64,000 nt of DNA from Neorhizobium galegae bv. orientalis str. HAMBI 540 (lineage in GTDB: Bacteria > Pseudomonadota > Alphaproteobacteria > Rhizobiales > Rhizobiaceae), in contig NZ_HG938353.1 in the NCBI RefSeq assembly GCF_000731315.1, positions 744,001-808,000 of the forward strand, in the 5' to 3' direction. Numbering within the stretch: position 1 is the stretch's first letter; every line of letters begins with the position of its first letter. The position numbers were made by a program, and so were the translations under genes. The notes under the pieces were generated by a model. It searched no databases. It was not told the origin of the DNA and saw nothing but the letters and a program-made list of their open reading frames with translations. This document shows, one piece after another, positions 8,253-17,047 of the stretch.

Positions 8253-8912
8253 TTAGTCCCGATCCGGCGCACCGAGCGGGAAGAACGGTCGATAGGGCCG
8301 CGCCTCGTCCACCGCGCGCGCAAAAGACGGTCGGGCGAGCAGCCGGTTGCGATAGGCCCGCACATGGGCGAACTGCTCGCCAATCCGGTGCGTCCAGTCC
8401 GCATAAAAGAGTGCGGGCGCCGCGGCACAGTCGGCGAGGCTGAACGCCCCTCCCGCCGCCCATTCCCGGTCCGCCATGCGCTGGTCGAGCCAGCCATAGG
8501 CGGCATCCAGCATGTCGCGGGCTTCCTGCACGCCATAGGGATCGCGGTTCTCTTCCGGGCGGATGGCGTTGAAGACGACCTTCTGCTGCGGGATGGAGAC
8601 GTAGTTGTCGAAAAAGCGGTCCATCATCCGCACGTCGAGCGCCGTGTCCGCGTCGTCCGGGATCAGTTTTACCGGGCCTGGATAATGCTGGTCGAGATAT
8701 TCGATGACGATCGACGATTCGAAGACCCGTTTCTCGCCGTCGATCAGGATTGGAAAACGCTTAACCGGCCACATGCTGCAGAGATCCTGGTAAGCCGAAG
8801 GATCCTCCGGCCCGAGCATGCGGGTGTCGAAGTCGGTGCCGTTCTCATAGAGCGCGGTCAGCACCTTCTGGCAGTAGGACGAGAACGGATGTGAGTACAG
8901 AACCGGACGCAT
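8253..8912 (-). CDS. Glutathione S-transferase family protein
   Basis: A 219-residue protein with a thioredoxin-like N-terminal domain (MRPVLYSHPFSSYCQKVLTALYENG) and an all-helical C-terminal domain. The glutathione-binding cis-proline region is VKRFPILIDG and the gamma-glutamyl contact is FESSIVIEYLD. The SSYCQK motif places a cysteine where many bacterial GSTs hold the catalytic Ser/Cys. The start at 8912 follows GGGAGG on the minus strand; a longer frame to 8981 has no ribosome site. It could serve detoxification; substrate unknown. Confidence 0.88.
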   Translation of the reverse strand: MRPVLYSHPFSSYCQKVLTALYENGTDFDTRMLGPEDPSAYQDLCSMWPVKRFPILIDGEKRVFESSIVIEYLDQHYPGPVKLIPDDADTALDVRMMDRFFDNYVSIPQQKVVFNAIRPEENRDPYGVQEARDMLDAAYGWLDQRMADREWAAGGAFSLADCAAAPALFYADWTHRIGEQFAHVRAYRNRLLARPSFARAVDEARPYRPFFPLGAPDRD

Positions 8913-9047
8913 GACGGCCTCCCATAACCGATTGCGAATTGAAACTAGTTTAGGAATAGCTCGGCTGATTGCTTTTTGCAACTGGTTTGTCGGTCGCAGT
9001 GCAATTCGGTTTCTGTCGAGATCGCTGGCACGGGACGCCGTCTCGGC

Positions 9048-9785
9048 TCAGGCTTCCACGCCGACGTCCTCTACGTCAACCTTCTCCCGCACATGCATCC
9101 CCCGGATCTCTTTCGCCACCATCTCCTGCAGCCGCCAGAGATTGCGGTCGTGGATGCCGAATTCGGCGAGATGCACGACGGTATTGTAGAGATATTCGGC
9201 ACACGAGCCGCGATGCCCGCAGGCGCGGGCCAGAACCTTCGCGACCTCGTCGAGCGGCAGCAGCGGACGGACGATGCGCTTGCTGGTGCCGCCGACCCAG
9301 AAGGTCAGCGCCCGCACGGTCTCGCCGGCCTGGGTGCGGACCGGCAGCCAGCGGAACGAGGTGAGGCTGTCGCGATGGCTGACCTCGCGGCGCAGCGCTT
9401 TTTCGATCTGGACGCGCTTGTCGTCGTCGGCCACCCGATAGATAACCCCGTCGCAGCGGCCGCCGCGCGACAACATCATCATCAGCCCCGGCTGTGCCGG
9501 CGAGCCGCGACCGCGCTCGATTCGGAGCGAAAAGGAACGGTGCCAGCCGAATGCAGCGGCCCGCTGGCAGGCGATGCTATCGAAGCCCGGCTTCCAGATC
9601 AGCGAGCCATAGGCGAACACCCAGAGCGGATCCTCGCCGATTTCCGCCGCCAGCCGATCGGCGATCTCGACGAAATCGTCGTCGGTCAGCGGCTCCCACG
9701 TGGCCGGCTGCCCGGGATCGACCTCCTCGCGAAAGCAAAGGTCGACCAGGTCCTGCGTCAGCGACAATGTGGATGGTTTCGGCAT
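9048..9785 (-). CDS. chaC: Glutathione-specific gamma-glutamylcyclotransferase (ChaC family)
   Basis: A 245-residue ChaC protein, which converts glutathione to 5-oxoproline and Cys-Gly in the cytoplasm. The substrate-binding loop F-A-Y-G-S-L-I-W-K-P-G-F is intact near residue 60, followed by RSFSLRIERGRGSPAQPGLMM and GVIYRVADDD, both typical of the family. The C-terminus (EYLYNTVVHLAEFGIHDRNLWRLQEMVAKEI) is the usual helix. Its neighbour is the glutathione S-transferase gene on the same strand, so two glutathione-related genes sit together, but a 135-base gap separates them. Confidence 0.93.
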   Translation of the reverse strand: MPKPSTLSLTQDLVDLCFREEVDPGQPATWEPLTDDDFVEIADRLAAEIGEDPLWVFAYGSLIWKPGFDSIACQRAAAFGWHRSFSLRIERGRGSPAQPGLMMMLSRGGRCDGVIYRVADDDKRVQIEKALRREVSHRDSLTSFRWLPVRTQAGETVRALTFWVGGTSKRIVRPLLPLDEVAKVLARACGHRGSCAEYLYNTVVHLAEFGIHDRNLWRLQEMVAKEIRGMHVREKVDVEDVGVEA

Positions 9786-10018
9786 GGCTTCGAACGGCTT
9801 TTCGGGCAGGACGACGAAAACGGGAAGGGTCGAGAGTGCAAGCCGAACCGGCCCGAGTCAACCATTTTGCTGCGTTGCGGCTGCAGGCCGGGTGCGTCAA
9901 GCTGGAGAACCGCCGACGTCACCGCAATGCGAAAAGTCGGCCTGGTGCCACGAAATGGTCACGGAACATTTCCAGCATGAACCTTTCTTGAAGGGCTGGC
10001 AACCAAGGAGCGATGATC

Positions 10019-10912
10019 ATGGACATGACCACCGAAGCCCCCCGGGAGAGGATGCGGGTGAAACACAAGTGGCTCGACCTCAACGGCATCAAGGTGTTTT
10101 ACCGGGAGGCGGGCAGGGTCGGTGCGCCCGTGCTTCTGCTGCCGCACGGCTATCCGTGCTCGTCCTATGAATTCCGCGAGTTGATGCTCCGGCTTGCCGA
10201 TCGCTGGCATCTGGTCGCGCCGGATTTTCCGGGCTCGGGTTATACCGACACGCCCTCCGGCTTTGCCTATGATTTCGATGGGTTCACCGGCTTTCTCGAC
10301 GACTTCACGCAAGCGCTGGGCCTCGACCGGTTCGCGCTCTACCTCCATGATTTCGGGTCGCAGATCGGTCTTCGTCTGGCGATCCGGCGCCCCGAGAAGA
10401 TCGCCGCGCTGATCATCCAGAACGGCGATATCTACGAGGACGCGCTTGGCCCCAAATATGCCGGCCTGCAGGAGTTCTGGCGCAACCCGACCGAGGAGGG
10501 CCGCCGCAAGATCGCCGGCGCCGTCAACGAGGAGGGTTTCAGGGAGGAGTTTCTCAACGAAGTGCGGCCGGAGATCGCCGAACGCATCTCGCCCGACCTT
10601 TGGAAACTGCATTGGGCCCTGATGGACGAGCAGCGGCGGCAGATCGCGGTCGATGTCATCGCCGGGCTGCGCGAGAACGTCGCCTGGTTTCCGCGTTATC
10701 AGCAATATCTGCGCGATCGCCAGCCGCCGACCCTGATCGTCTGGGGTCCCCAGGACGGCTACATGCCGGAAAAATCCGCCCGCGCGTTCCTGCGCGACCT
10801 GCCGAGGGCAGAACTTCATCTTCTCGATGGTGGTCATTGGCTGCTGGAAACCAATCTCGACGAGGTCGCCCCGCTCATCCGCGACTTCCTTGGCCGGGTA
10901 CATTCCGGTTGA
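10019..10912 (+). CDS. Alpha/beta hydrolase (epoxide hydrolase/haloalkane dehalogenase-like)
   Basis: A 297-residue alpha/beta hydrolase. The oxyanion-hole motif is LLPHGYPCSSYEF, and the nucleophile elbow reads YLHDFGSQIG, placing Asp at the nucleophile position as in epoxide hydrolases and haloalkane dehalogenases. The acid is probably in WGPQDGYMP and the base His is in GGHWLLETN. ATG at 10019 lies 8 bases after AAGGAG (10005-10010); an ATG at 10013 is too close. Substrate cannot be predicted. Confidence 0.88.
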   Translation: MDMTTEAPRERMRVKHKWLDLNGIKVFYREAGRVGAPVLLLPHGYPCSSYEFRELMLRLADRWHLVAPDFPGSGYTDTPSGFAYDFDGFTGFLDDFTQALGLDRFALYLHDFGSQIGLRLAIRRPEKIAALIIQNGDIYEDALGPKYAGLQEFWRNPTEEGRRKIAGAVNEEGFREEFLNEVRPEIAERISPDLWKLHWALMDEQRRQIAVDVIAGLRENVAWFPRYQQYLRDRQPPTLIVWGPQDGYMPEKSARAFLRDLPRAELHLLDGGHWLLETNLDEVAPLIRDFLGRVHSG

Positions 10913-10932
10913 AGGCCGGGGGAGAGTTTTTG

Positions 10933-11079
10933 ATGCGTTGGCTTTTTGTCGCGGTGCTGATGATCCTGGTCGGTTGTGTCCTCAGCATCATCTGGATGAA
11001 CGATTCCGGTGTTGCCCGGATCGAAGTCACGCAGCCCCAGCCGCAAAACCCGCTGGCCCCGCCCCCGGGCACACCTTGA
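10933..11079 (+). CDS. Small single-pass membrane protein, 48 residues
   Basis: Starts 20 bases after the hydrolase gene with a purine-rich GGGGGAGAG site upstream. It has one hydrophobic helix (MRWLFVAVLMILVGCVLSIIW) and a Gln/Pro-rich tail (QPQPQNPLAPPPGTP). The LVGC stretch resembles a lipobox but lies within the helix, so lipidation is uncertain. Function unknown; possibly co-transcribed with the hydrolase. Confidence 0.55.
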   Translation: MRWLFVAVLMILVGCVLSIIWMNDSGVARIEVTQPQPQNPLAPPPGTP

Positions 11080-11108
11080 AGCCCCCGGACACCCCTTGAA
11101 GCTGCCCT

Positions 11109-11879
11109 TCAGGCTTTCACTGCGATGATGAAGAACCGCGGGAAGCGCAACAGCACCCGCCCGTCGGCCATCGGCGGGTAGGCCTTGGCGATGCGGGCGG
11201 TATAGTCGGCCGCAAAGGCTTCGGCATGTGCAGGGCCGGCGGCGTCGAGATAAGGCCGAAGCCCGGTCGCCTTGACCCACTCGACGATCGCCGGCGCATC
11301 GCCGAGCGGGTGGTAATAGACCGTGTGCCAGACGTCGACGCGGGCGGCTTTCGGCATCAGCCGGTCGAAATAGGCGGCCGGCGGCGGCAGGACCGGGCGG
11401 CGCACCCTGCCGCCTTCGAAGGCTGCCTTCCAAGGGCCGGCGGCACCGGTCTCCTCCATCAGCGTGTGGCTCGGCTCGGAGAGGTTATCCGGCATCTGCA
11501 CGGCAAGCACGCCGCCGGGCGCCAGGTGGTTCATCAGCCGCGCGAGCACGGCAATATGGTCCGGCACCCATTGGAACACCGCGTTGGCGTAAAGCAGGTC
11601 GGCCGGTTCTTCCGGGACCCAGCTGTTGAGATCCGCCTTCAGGAATTGCGTGCCGGACAGGCGCTTGCGCGCCGCCGTCAGCATGTTGTCGTCGCTGTCG
11701 AGGCCGGTGACATTGGCGGCCCCGAAACGTGCCGCGATCAGCTCCGTCGAATTGCCCGGGCCGCAGCCGAGGTCATAGGCGCGAGCCACCGAGGCAAGCG
11801 GCACCTGCGCCAGAAGATCGCGAGCGGGCCGCGTCCGCTCGTCCTCGAATTTCACATATTGCTCTGCCGACCATGCCAT
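11109..11879 (-). CDS. tam: Trans-aconitate 2-methyltransferase
   Basis: A 256-residue class I SAM methyltransferase. The start [23 protein letters not shown] is the family's hallmark, SAM-binding motif I is [15 protein letters not shown], and [13 protein letters not shown] is also conserved. Tam methylates trans-aconitate, a damaged form of the citric-acid-cycle intermediate that inhibits aconitase. AAGGAAG precedes the ATG on the minus strand. It stands alone. Confidence 0.94.
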   Translation of the reverse strand: MAWSAEQYVKFEDERTRPARDLLAQVPLASVARAYDLGCGPGNSTELIAARFGAANVTGLDSDDNMLTAARKRLSGTQFLKADLNSWVPEEPADLLYANAVFQWVPDHIAVLARLMNHLAPGGVLAVQMPDNLSEPSHTLMEETGAAGPWKAAFEGGRVRRPVLPPPAAYFDRLMPKAARVDVWHTVYYHPLGDAPAIVEWVKATGLRPYLDAAGPAHAEAFAADYTARIAKAYPPMADGRVLLRFPRFFIIAVKA

Positions 11880-12048
11880 TTCTAGCTTCCTTCAATCGTG
11901 TCTCGCTGGAACATGGCACTCCGGTGCGCCGGTCTCCATGGGCAAAAATATCAATTTTTGTGATGATCCATTTCATATTATCGCTTGACCTCGGTGGCGG
12001 CCCCGGACTTCACTCACCCCGCAATTTTGAAGCGTTAAGGAGATCGCC

Positions 12049-12933
12049 ATGCCCGTCAATACAGCCCCGCGTACCACCACTTGGACCTTCGTGGACGGCG
12101 AATGGCTGGAGGGCAATCCGAAGCTGATCGGACCGACCTCGCATGCAATGTGGCTCGGCTCCACCGTGTTCGACGGCGCCCGCTGGTTCGACGGCATCGC
12201 GCCGGACATCGACCTGCATTGCCAGCGCGTCAACCGCTCGGCGAAGAACATGGGCATGCAGCCGGTGATGCAGCCCGAGGAGATCGAGGCGCTCGCCTGG
12301 GAAGGCGTCAAGAAGTTCGACGGCAAGACGGCGATCTACATCAAGCCGATGTACTGGTCGGAACACGGCATGCCCTACAGCGTCGTCACCGCCGACCCGG
12401 AATCGACCCGTTTCGCGCTCTGCCTGTTCGAAGCGCCGATGCAGACCGCCAAACCCTCGTCGCTCACCGTCTCGCCCTATCGCCGCCCGAACCCGGAAGT
12501 GGCGATGACCGGCGCCAAGACCGGCAGCCTTTATCCCAATAGCGGCCGCATGATCATGGAAGCGCGCAACCGCGGCTTCGACAATGCCCTGGCACGCGAC
12601 ATGAACGGCAATGTCGCCGAAACCGCCTCTTCGAACATCTTCATGGTCAAGGACGGGGTGATCATGACGCCGGTCGCCAACGGCACCTTCCTTGCCGGCA
12701 TCACCCGCTCGCGCGTCATCAACCTCCTGCGCCGCGGTGGTTTCGACGTGCGCGAGACGACCCTGACGGTCGAGGATTTCATGGACGCCGACGAGATCTT
12801 CACCTCCGGAAACTATTCCAAGATCGTCCCGGTCAACCGCTTCGAGGAACGCCAGCTCCAGGAAGGCCCGGTCGCCCGCAAGGCGCTCGAACTCTACATG
12901 GACTGGGCCCGCTCCCCCGGCGACGAGGCCTGA
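12049..12933 (+). CDS. ilvE: Branched-chain amino acid aminotransferase (class IV)
   Basis: A 294-residue PLP-dependent class IV transaminase that interconverts Leu/Ile/Val and their 2-keto acids. The PLP lysine is in TGAKTGSLYPNSGR, the cofactor-contacting Glu in NGNVAETASSNIF, and the phosphate-binding turn is in GITRSRVINLL. AAGGAG followed by ATCGCC places the ATG. It is slightly shorter than enteric IlvE (about 309). Some members of this group act on other amino acids, so the exact substrate is an inference. Confidence 0.88.
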   Translation: MPVNTAPRTTTWTFVDGEWLEGNPKLIGPTSHAMWLGSTVFDGARWFDGIAPDIDLHCQRVNRSAKNMGMQPVMQPEEIEALAWEGVKKFDGKTAIYIKPMYWSEHGMPYSVVTADPESTRFALCLFEAPMQTAKPSSLTVSPYRRPNPEVAMTGAKTGSLYPNSGRMIMEARNRGFDNALARDMNGNVAETASSNIFMVKDGVIMTPVANGTFLAGITRSRVINLLRRGGFDVRETTLTVEDFMDADEIFTSGNYSKIVPVNRFEERQLQEGPVARKALELYMDWARSPGDEA

Positions 12934-12969
12934 AACCTTCAGGCTGCGGCGTGCGACACAGGGAATAAG

Positions 12970-13287
12970 TTAGAATTCGTCGTCCTCGATGTCGTGCCCG
13001 CCGCCGAGGCTTTTGCCCCGATGTAGAATGCGCATGATCGTCACGAGGTCGGCATCAATGCGAAAGACGATGCTGGCTTTCCGTTTAAAGCCGACGACGC
13101 GGATGCCGGCGCCGAATTCGTCATGTCTCGTGCCGCGGGCGGGGAAGGTTTCAAAGGCCGCGCAGTGGCCGACGAGCTCGTTGATATAGCGCCGGGCAAT
13201 GGCACGGCCGGCTTTCGGAGCGATGTAGTCATAGAGTTCGGCAAGGTCGGCATCCGCTGCCTGATCGAAAACGACCCGGTATCTCAT
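12970..13287 (-). CDS. parE: ParE/RelE superfamily toxin
   Basis: A 105-residue basic protein with the ParE fold pattern: MRYRVVFDQAADADLAELYDYIA, a helical hairpin, R-x-Y-I-N, then GIRVVGFKRKASIVFRID and ITMRILHRGK-like strands (VTIMRILHRGKSL). ParE toxins usually poison gyrase; related RelE proteins cut mRNA. It overlaps the antitoxin gene by four bases. The C-terminus ends in an acidic HDIEDDEF tail, unusual for a toxin. Confidence 0.85.
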   Translation of the reverse strand: MRYRVVFDQAADADLAELYDYIAPKAGRAIARRYINELVGHCAAFETFPARGTRHDEFGAGIRVVGFKRKASIVFRIDADLVTIMRILHRGKSLGGGHDIEDDEF

Positions 13288-13568
13288 TCGGGAAGACGGG
13301 TGTCTCTGTCGCGCGCATCCATATGCGCATTGATGCGCCGTCGGACTTCGTTGATCGGAATTGCCTTGGAAGGATCATGCGCCGTGACGGTCGGCACGAC
13401 CTCGTCCCGCAGCCAGCTCTCTATGCCCGCATCATGATCCGCCAGATACCGCAATCCTTCGGCGACAACCTCGCTCTCGTCAGCAAATTCGCCGGACGCG
13501 ACTTTCTTCTGGACGAGTTCGGCCATGTCTTCCGGGAGGGAGATGGTAATCGATCGGTTCGGGCGCAT
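13284..13568 (-). CDS. parD: ParD-like ribbon-helix-helix antitoxin
   Basis: A 94-residue antitoxin. The N-terminus (MRPNRSITISLPEDMAELVQKKVASGEFADESEVVAEGLRYL has the ribbon-helix-helix order strand-helix-helix with SITISLP as the DNA-binding strand) and an acidic/flexible C-terminus expected to wrap the toxin. The start at 13568 is chosen because the fold begins there and AGGA lies upstream; an in-frame start at 13601 adds 11 residues. It is the promoter-proximal gene of the pair. Confidence 0.85.
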   Translation of the reverse strand: MRPNRSITISLPEDMAELVQKKVASGEFADESEVVAEGLRYLADHDAGIESWLRDEVVPTVTAHDPSKAIPINEVRRRINAHMDARDRDTRLPE

Positions 13569-13698
13569 AGGTCGGTTCCTGTTCGCGGGCAAGCCTATCA
13601 CAATTGGGCAAGGGCCGCTATTTCGCAGTCGGGTTTAGTAAGCAGTTCGGCGGCACGGTGCTACAGGCAACCCCGCGTCAGTCTCCCTCTACGCCGCC

Positions 13699-14445
13699 TC
13701 ACACAAGCCGGACCGCGGCCGTGCCGATGATGATCACCGAGACGGCGATCATCAGGGGTTTGACCGGCAGGTGCCGGACGATGAAGGCGCCAATCGGGGC
13801 GGCCAGGATGCCGCCGAGGATGAGGCCGAGGGCGGAGGAGAGTTCCGACCAGCCGAGCGCCACGATGAAGGTCGCGGAAATCACCGTGGTGACGGCGAAT
13901 TCGGTGAGGTTGGTGGAGCCGATCACCTTTTTCGGGTCGTGACCGCGGCCGAGCAGCGAACTGGTGACGATCGGCCCCCATCCGCCGCCGCCCATCGCAT
14001 CGAGCAGTCCGCCGGCGCCGCCCACAAAGGGCACGATCCAGTCGCGCACGTCGCGCGGAAATTTCGGTTGAAAGGCCTTGTAGAGGATGAAAAGGCCGAC
14101 GACGATCAGGTAGACCGAGACGAAGGGTTCGATCGCCTTGCCGTCGATATTCGACAGAACAAAGGCGCCGATCGTCCCGCCGACCATGCCGGCCGGTGCA
14201 AGCCTTGCCACCAGCCGCCAATCGACATTGCGGTTATAGAGATGCGAAGCGCCCGAGGCGGCGGTGGTGAAACATTCCGTCACGTGGGTCATGGCGCTTG
14301 CAGCGGCGGGCGCAACGCCGACGGCAAGCAGGCTGGTCGTCGTCAGGACCCCGAAGGCCATGCCGAGCGCCCCGTCGATGATCTGTGCAAAAAAGCCGAT
14401 GGCGACGAAGATCAGGAATTCAGACGTCAGGAAGTCCAATGACAT
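13699..14445 (-). CDS. TauE/SafE family sulfite/sulfonate exporter-like protein
   Basis: A 248-residue membrane protein with about eight helices in two related halves, each with the TauE/SafE glycine-rich pattern (GFFAQIIDGALGMAFGVLTTT in the first, GGAGGLLDAMGGGGWGPIVTS in the second). The family exports sulfite, sulfoacetate or related organosulfur anions, but many members are uncharacterised. GAGGAGG on the minus strand precedes the ATG. It is isolated, with no sulfur genes beside it. Confidence 0.9.
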   Translation of the reverse strand: MSLDFLTSEFLIFVAIGFFAQIIDGALGMAFGVLTTTSLLAVGVAPAAASAMTHVTECFTTAASGASHLYNRNVDWRLVARLAPAGMVGGTIGAFVLSNIDGKAIEPFVSVYLIVVGLFILYKAFQPKFPRDVRDWIVPFVGGAGGLLDAMGGGGWGPIVTSSLLGRGHDPKKVIGSTNLTEFAVTTVISATFIVALGWSELSSALGLILGGILAAPIGAFIVRHLPVKPLMIAVSVIIIGTAAVRLV

Positions 14446-14596
14446 GCAGCCTCCTCTTTGCCACGGGCGTCCGCTTTCAATCCGCAGGCGCGAAGAAAGG
14501 TTCCCGTTTCGCTCGCGCGGGAAGGTCGCCAGACGAGCGGAAAAATTGTCGGCCCGTCGTCGTGGTCGCGCATCTGCGCCGCCTGATCCGGTGAGA

Positions 14597-14911
14597 CTAC
14601 TTCACCGTCAGCTTGTCTGCGGAGATTTGGCCGCCGATCTCGGCCTTGCGGGTCTTCTTGTCGAAGGCGCAGATCGTGCTGATCGTCATGTTGGCGCCGA
14701 CCGCCTTGCCGGAGACGATGGCGAGCCCGTAGCTCTGGCTGCCGAAGGGATCGACCAGCGCCTTGCCGTTCTCGATCAGCCCCTTGGCGGCGGTCACGCA
14801 GGCCTTGGCCACCTCCGAGCGGAAATTGGACCAGGCGTCGTCCGAGGCGGCGTGCGTAACAGTGACGCTGGATGCGAGGAGGACAGCGGCAAGAGCAAAA
14901 GTGGTCTTCAT
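14597..14911 (-). CDS. Secreted small protein of unknown function
   Basis: A 104-residue protein beginning with a clear signal peptide (MKTTFALAAVLLASSVTVTHA, cleavage after A-H-A). The mature part holds two cysteines (KACVTAAKGL and STICAFDKKT) that could form a disulfide, and ends in QISADKLTVK. The ATG at 14911 has GGAG upstream; TTG at 14914 is in frame but unneeded. No family recognised; a periplasmic location is inferred from the signal sequence. Confidence 0.75.
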   Translation of the reverse strand: MKTTFALAAVLLASSVTVTHAASDDAWSNFRSEVAKACVTAAKGLIENGKALVDPFGSQSYGLAIVSGKAVGANMTISTICAFDKKTRKAEIGGQISADKLTVK

Positions 14912-15100
14912 CAAACGGGCTCCGAATCGTGATCTGGCCCGTTTCTTGTATCTCGAAATTTCAGCAAGTTCTTGACCCGATTGGCTTGATTTTTGGCAAA
15001 GTTACCGTTGCCTCTTGGGCCTTGCGCTCCTATGTTCCCGCACGACGCTTTACCCAGGTATCTGCCGAACCCAGGTAGCTATCGAACAAGGAGTAGACCA

Positions 15101-15703
15101 ATGGCTTTCGAACTTCCCGAACTCCCCTACGACTACGAAGCCCTTTCGCCCTTCATGTCGAAAGAGACGCTCGAATTCCACCACGACAAGCACCACAAGG
15201 CTTATGTCGACAACGGCAACAAGCTCGCTGCCGAAGCCGGAATGGCCGATCTGTCGGTCGAGGAAGTCGTCAAGAAATCCTTCGGCACCAACCAGGGCCT
15301 CTTCAACAACGCTGCCCAGCATTACAACCATGTCCATTTCTGGAAGTGGATGAAGAAGGGCGGCGGCGGCACCAAGCTGCCGGGCAAGCTCGAGGCGGCA
15401 GTCGCCTCCGATCTCGGCGGCTACGACAAGTTCAAGGCTGACCTGATCGCCGCCGGCACCACCCAGTTCGGCTCCGGCTGGGCCTGGCTTTCCGTAAAAG
15501 ACGGTAAGCTCGTCATCTCCAAGACCCCGAACGGCGAGAACCCGCTGGTTCACGGCGCAGAGCCGATCCTCGGCGTCGACGTCTGGGAACATTCCTATTA
15601 CATCGACTACCGCAACGCCCGCCCGAAATACCTCGAAGCCTTCGTCGATAGCCTGATCAACTGGGACTACGTCCTCGAACGCTACGAAGCCGCCACGAAG
15701 TAA
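15101..15703 (+). CDS. sodB: Superoxide dismutase, Fe type
   Basis: A 200-residue Fe/Mn superoxide dismutase. Metal ligands are His27, His77, Asp160 and His164 (DVWEHSYYIDY). Gln73 in NNAAQHYNH lies four residues before His77, the position of the outer-sphere glutamine in Fe-type enzymes, so iron (or cambialistic) use is favoured. AAGGAG at 15088-15093 sits seven bases before the ATG. It is a single gene with its own terminator. The leader has a short direct repeat of ACCCAGGTA, of unknown meaning. Confidence 0.96.
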   Translation: MAFELPELPYDYEALSPFMSKETLEFHHDKHHKAYVDNGNKLAAEAGMADLSVEEVVKKSFGTNQGLFNNAAQHYNHVHFWKWMKKGGGGTKLPGKLEAAVASDLGGYDKFKADLIAAGTTQFGSGWAWLSVKDGKLVISKTPNGENPLVHGAEPILGVDVWEHSYYIDYRNARPKYLEAFVDSLINWDYVLERYEAATK

Positions 15704-15736
15704 TCGAGCGGCTTAATCGTCGGTCTTTTCGAGAAT

Positions 15737-15773
15737 ACCCGGTGTCGCAAGGCGCCGGGTGTTTTTGTTTTTT
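15737..15773 (+). terminator. Rho-independent terminator of sodB
   Basis: ACCCGGTG (15737-15744) pairs with CGCCGGGT (15753-15760) with one T-G pair around an 8-base loop, followed by GTTTTTGTTTTTT. It lies 33 bases after the sodB stop. Confidence 0.9.
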
Positions 15774-15810
15774 GTCATTCGCGAAGCCTCCAACTTTGAA
15801 AGGAAGCAGC

Positions 15811-16182
15811 ATGACCGAACCTTCGATCGAGGCCGTCCTCGCGGAATTGGCGGCCCGCGAGCCGATCTTTCACCGACGCGAATACGGCACCAGCCGGGAA
15901 GCTCTCGAAGCCATGACCGACGAGGCCTTTTGGGAAATCGGCGCCAGCGGCCGGGTCTACCGGCGCGACTTCGTGATCGCCAACCTTCTCGAACGATACC
16001 GCGAGCCGGAGCCTCACGATTGGCCCTGCCGGGATTTCACCGTCAGCCGCCTCGCCGACGACCTCTACCATCTGTCGTATGTCCTGGAGGAACCCGACCG
16101 CCTCAGCCGGCGCTCCACGTTCTGGAGGAGCACGGCGACGGGCTGGAAGATCGTCTTTCACCAGGGAACGGTGATTGCTTGA
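15811..16182 (+). CDS. DUF4440/NTF2-like protein
   Basis: A 123-residue protein with the SnoaL/NTF2-like DUF4440 pattern: an N-terminal helix, EALEAMTDEAFWEIGASGRVYRRDFVI, and closing strands DLYHLSYVLEE, SRRSTFWRST and GWKIVFHQGT. Such proteins form cone-shaped dimers that bind small ligands or act as minor enzymes. AAAGGAAG precedes the ATG. Function unknown; a downstream toxin-antitoxin pair is probably unrelated. Confidence 0.8.
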   Translation: MTEPSIEAVLAELAAREPIFHRREYGTSREALEAMTDEAFWEIGASGRVYRRDFVIANLLERYREPEPHDWPCRDFTVSRLADDLYHLSYVLEEPDRLSRRSTFWRSTATGWKIVFHQGTVIA

Positions 16183-16261
16183 AGGATGGGTTTTCACGGC
16201 CCGCTTGATTTTCCCGCGCAATGATCCAAAATAGTCATAAGTGACCATTTTGGAGGTTGAA

Positions 16262-16528
16262 TTGTCGGAAGTCAGTTTGAAGAATGTCAAGGCGGGCTTT
16301 TCCGGCTTTGTCGATCAGGCGGCCGCAGGCGAATTCGTGACGATCACCCGGCACGGCAAGCCGGCAGCCGTGATCGTCAGCGTCGAGGCCGCGGAGGTGG
16401 CAAGGAAGGCGCTGCGGAAGGATCGTCCCAGTTTTGTCCGGTATCTCAGGAGTTTTCCGGCTGATATCGACATCGATGACGACGTCTTCGCCAGAAATCC
16501 CGCACCGAGCCGCGAGGCCGATCTGTGA
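16262..16528 (+). CDS. Phd/YefM-type antitoxin
   Basis: An 88-residue antitoxin with the Phd/YefM N-terminal DNA-binding fold: EVSLKNVKAGFSGFVDQAAAGEFVTITRHGKPAAVIVS. The acidic C-terminus (PADIDIDDDVF) is expected to cover the toxin. TTG at 16262 is preferred because GGAGG at 16252-16256 lies five bases before it; GTG at 16241 is in frame but has no ribosome site. It overlaps the VapC gene by four bases. Confidence 0.82.
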   Translation: MSEVSLKNVKAGFSGFVDQAAAGEFVTITRHGKPAAVIVSVEAAEVARKALRKDRPSFVRYLRSFPADIDIDDDVFARNPAPSREADL

Positions 16529-16971
16529 CGGGGTTTCTTCTCGATACCAATGCCGTTTCGATGTTTTCACCCTCGAAGGCCGGTACCTCTTCGGCATTTG
16601 CCGGCTGGGTCGAGGAGCAGGAAAAGCTTGAGACGATCTATCTGTCTGCGGTGACCATCCATGAGATCGAAAAGGGCATTCGATTGTTGGAAGGCAGGGG
16701 CGCGACCTCGAAGGCGACACTCATCGAGCTTTTTCTGCAGGGACTGATTGCAGGATATGGCGATCGCATCCTGCCGTTCGATGCTGAGACGGCGCTGGAA
16801 TCCGGCAGATTGGAAGCCCGGGTCATATCCGCCGGTCATAGTCCCGGCATGGCGGATGCCATGATCGCCGGAACCGCGAGCCTTCGCGGGCTGACGATCA
16901 TCACCCATAACCTCAAGCACTTCCTCCCTTTCGGCGTGGCGGTGAAGTCACCCGACGAATTGTTGCTCTGA
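16525..16971 (+). CDS. vapC: VapC-type PIN domain ribonuclease toxin
   Basis: A 148-residue PIN-domain protein. The acidic active site is visible as Asp in FLLDTNAVS, Glu in SAVTIHEIEKGI and Asp in PGMADAMIAGTA, followed by LTIITHNLKHF, where Asp of the common T-x-N/D-x-x-x-F ending is Asn. VapC toxins cut tRNA or rRNA. It starts with GTG overlapping the antitoxin stop, so translation is coupled. A Phd-type partner for a PIN toxin is common in rhizobia. Confidence 0.88.
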   Translation: MTGFLLDTNAVSMFSPSKAGTSSAFAGWVEEQEKLETIYLSAVTIHEIEKGIRLLEGRGATSKATLIELFLQGLIAGYGDRILPFDAETALESGRLEARVISAGHSPGMADAMIAGTASLRGLTIITHNLKHFLPFGVAVKSPDELLL

Positions 16972-17047
16972 TGCTGCAAAGGCCGGCCCGCTGCCGCCAT
17001 CCCGACCATGTCACACGCCTGTCACAGCCACCGATTACCTCCGCGAA

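Noticed and set aside
12928..12944. Hairpin GCCTGAA/TTCAGGC at the aminotransferase stop
   Set aside because: Only seven base pairs and no T tract, so not a convincing terminator.
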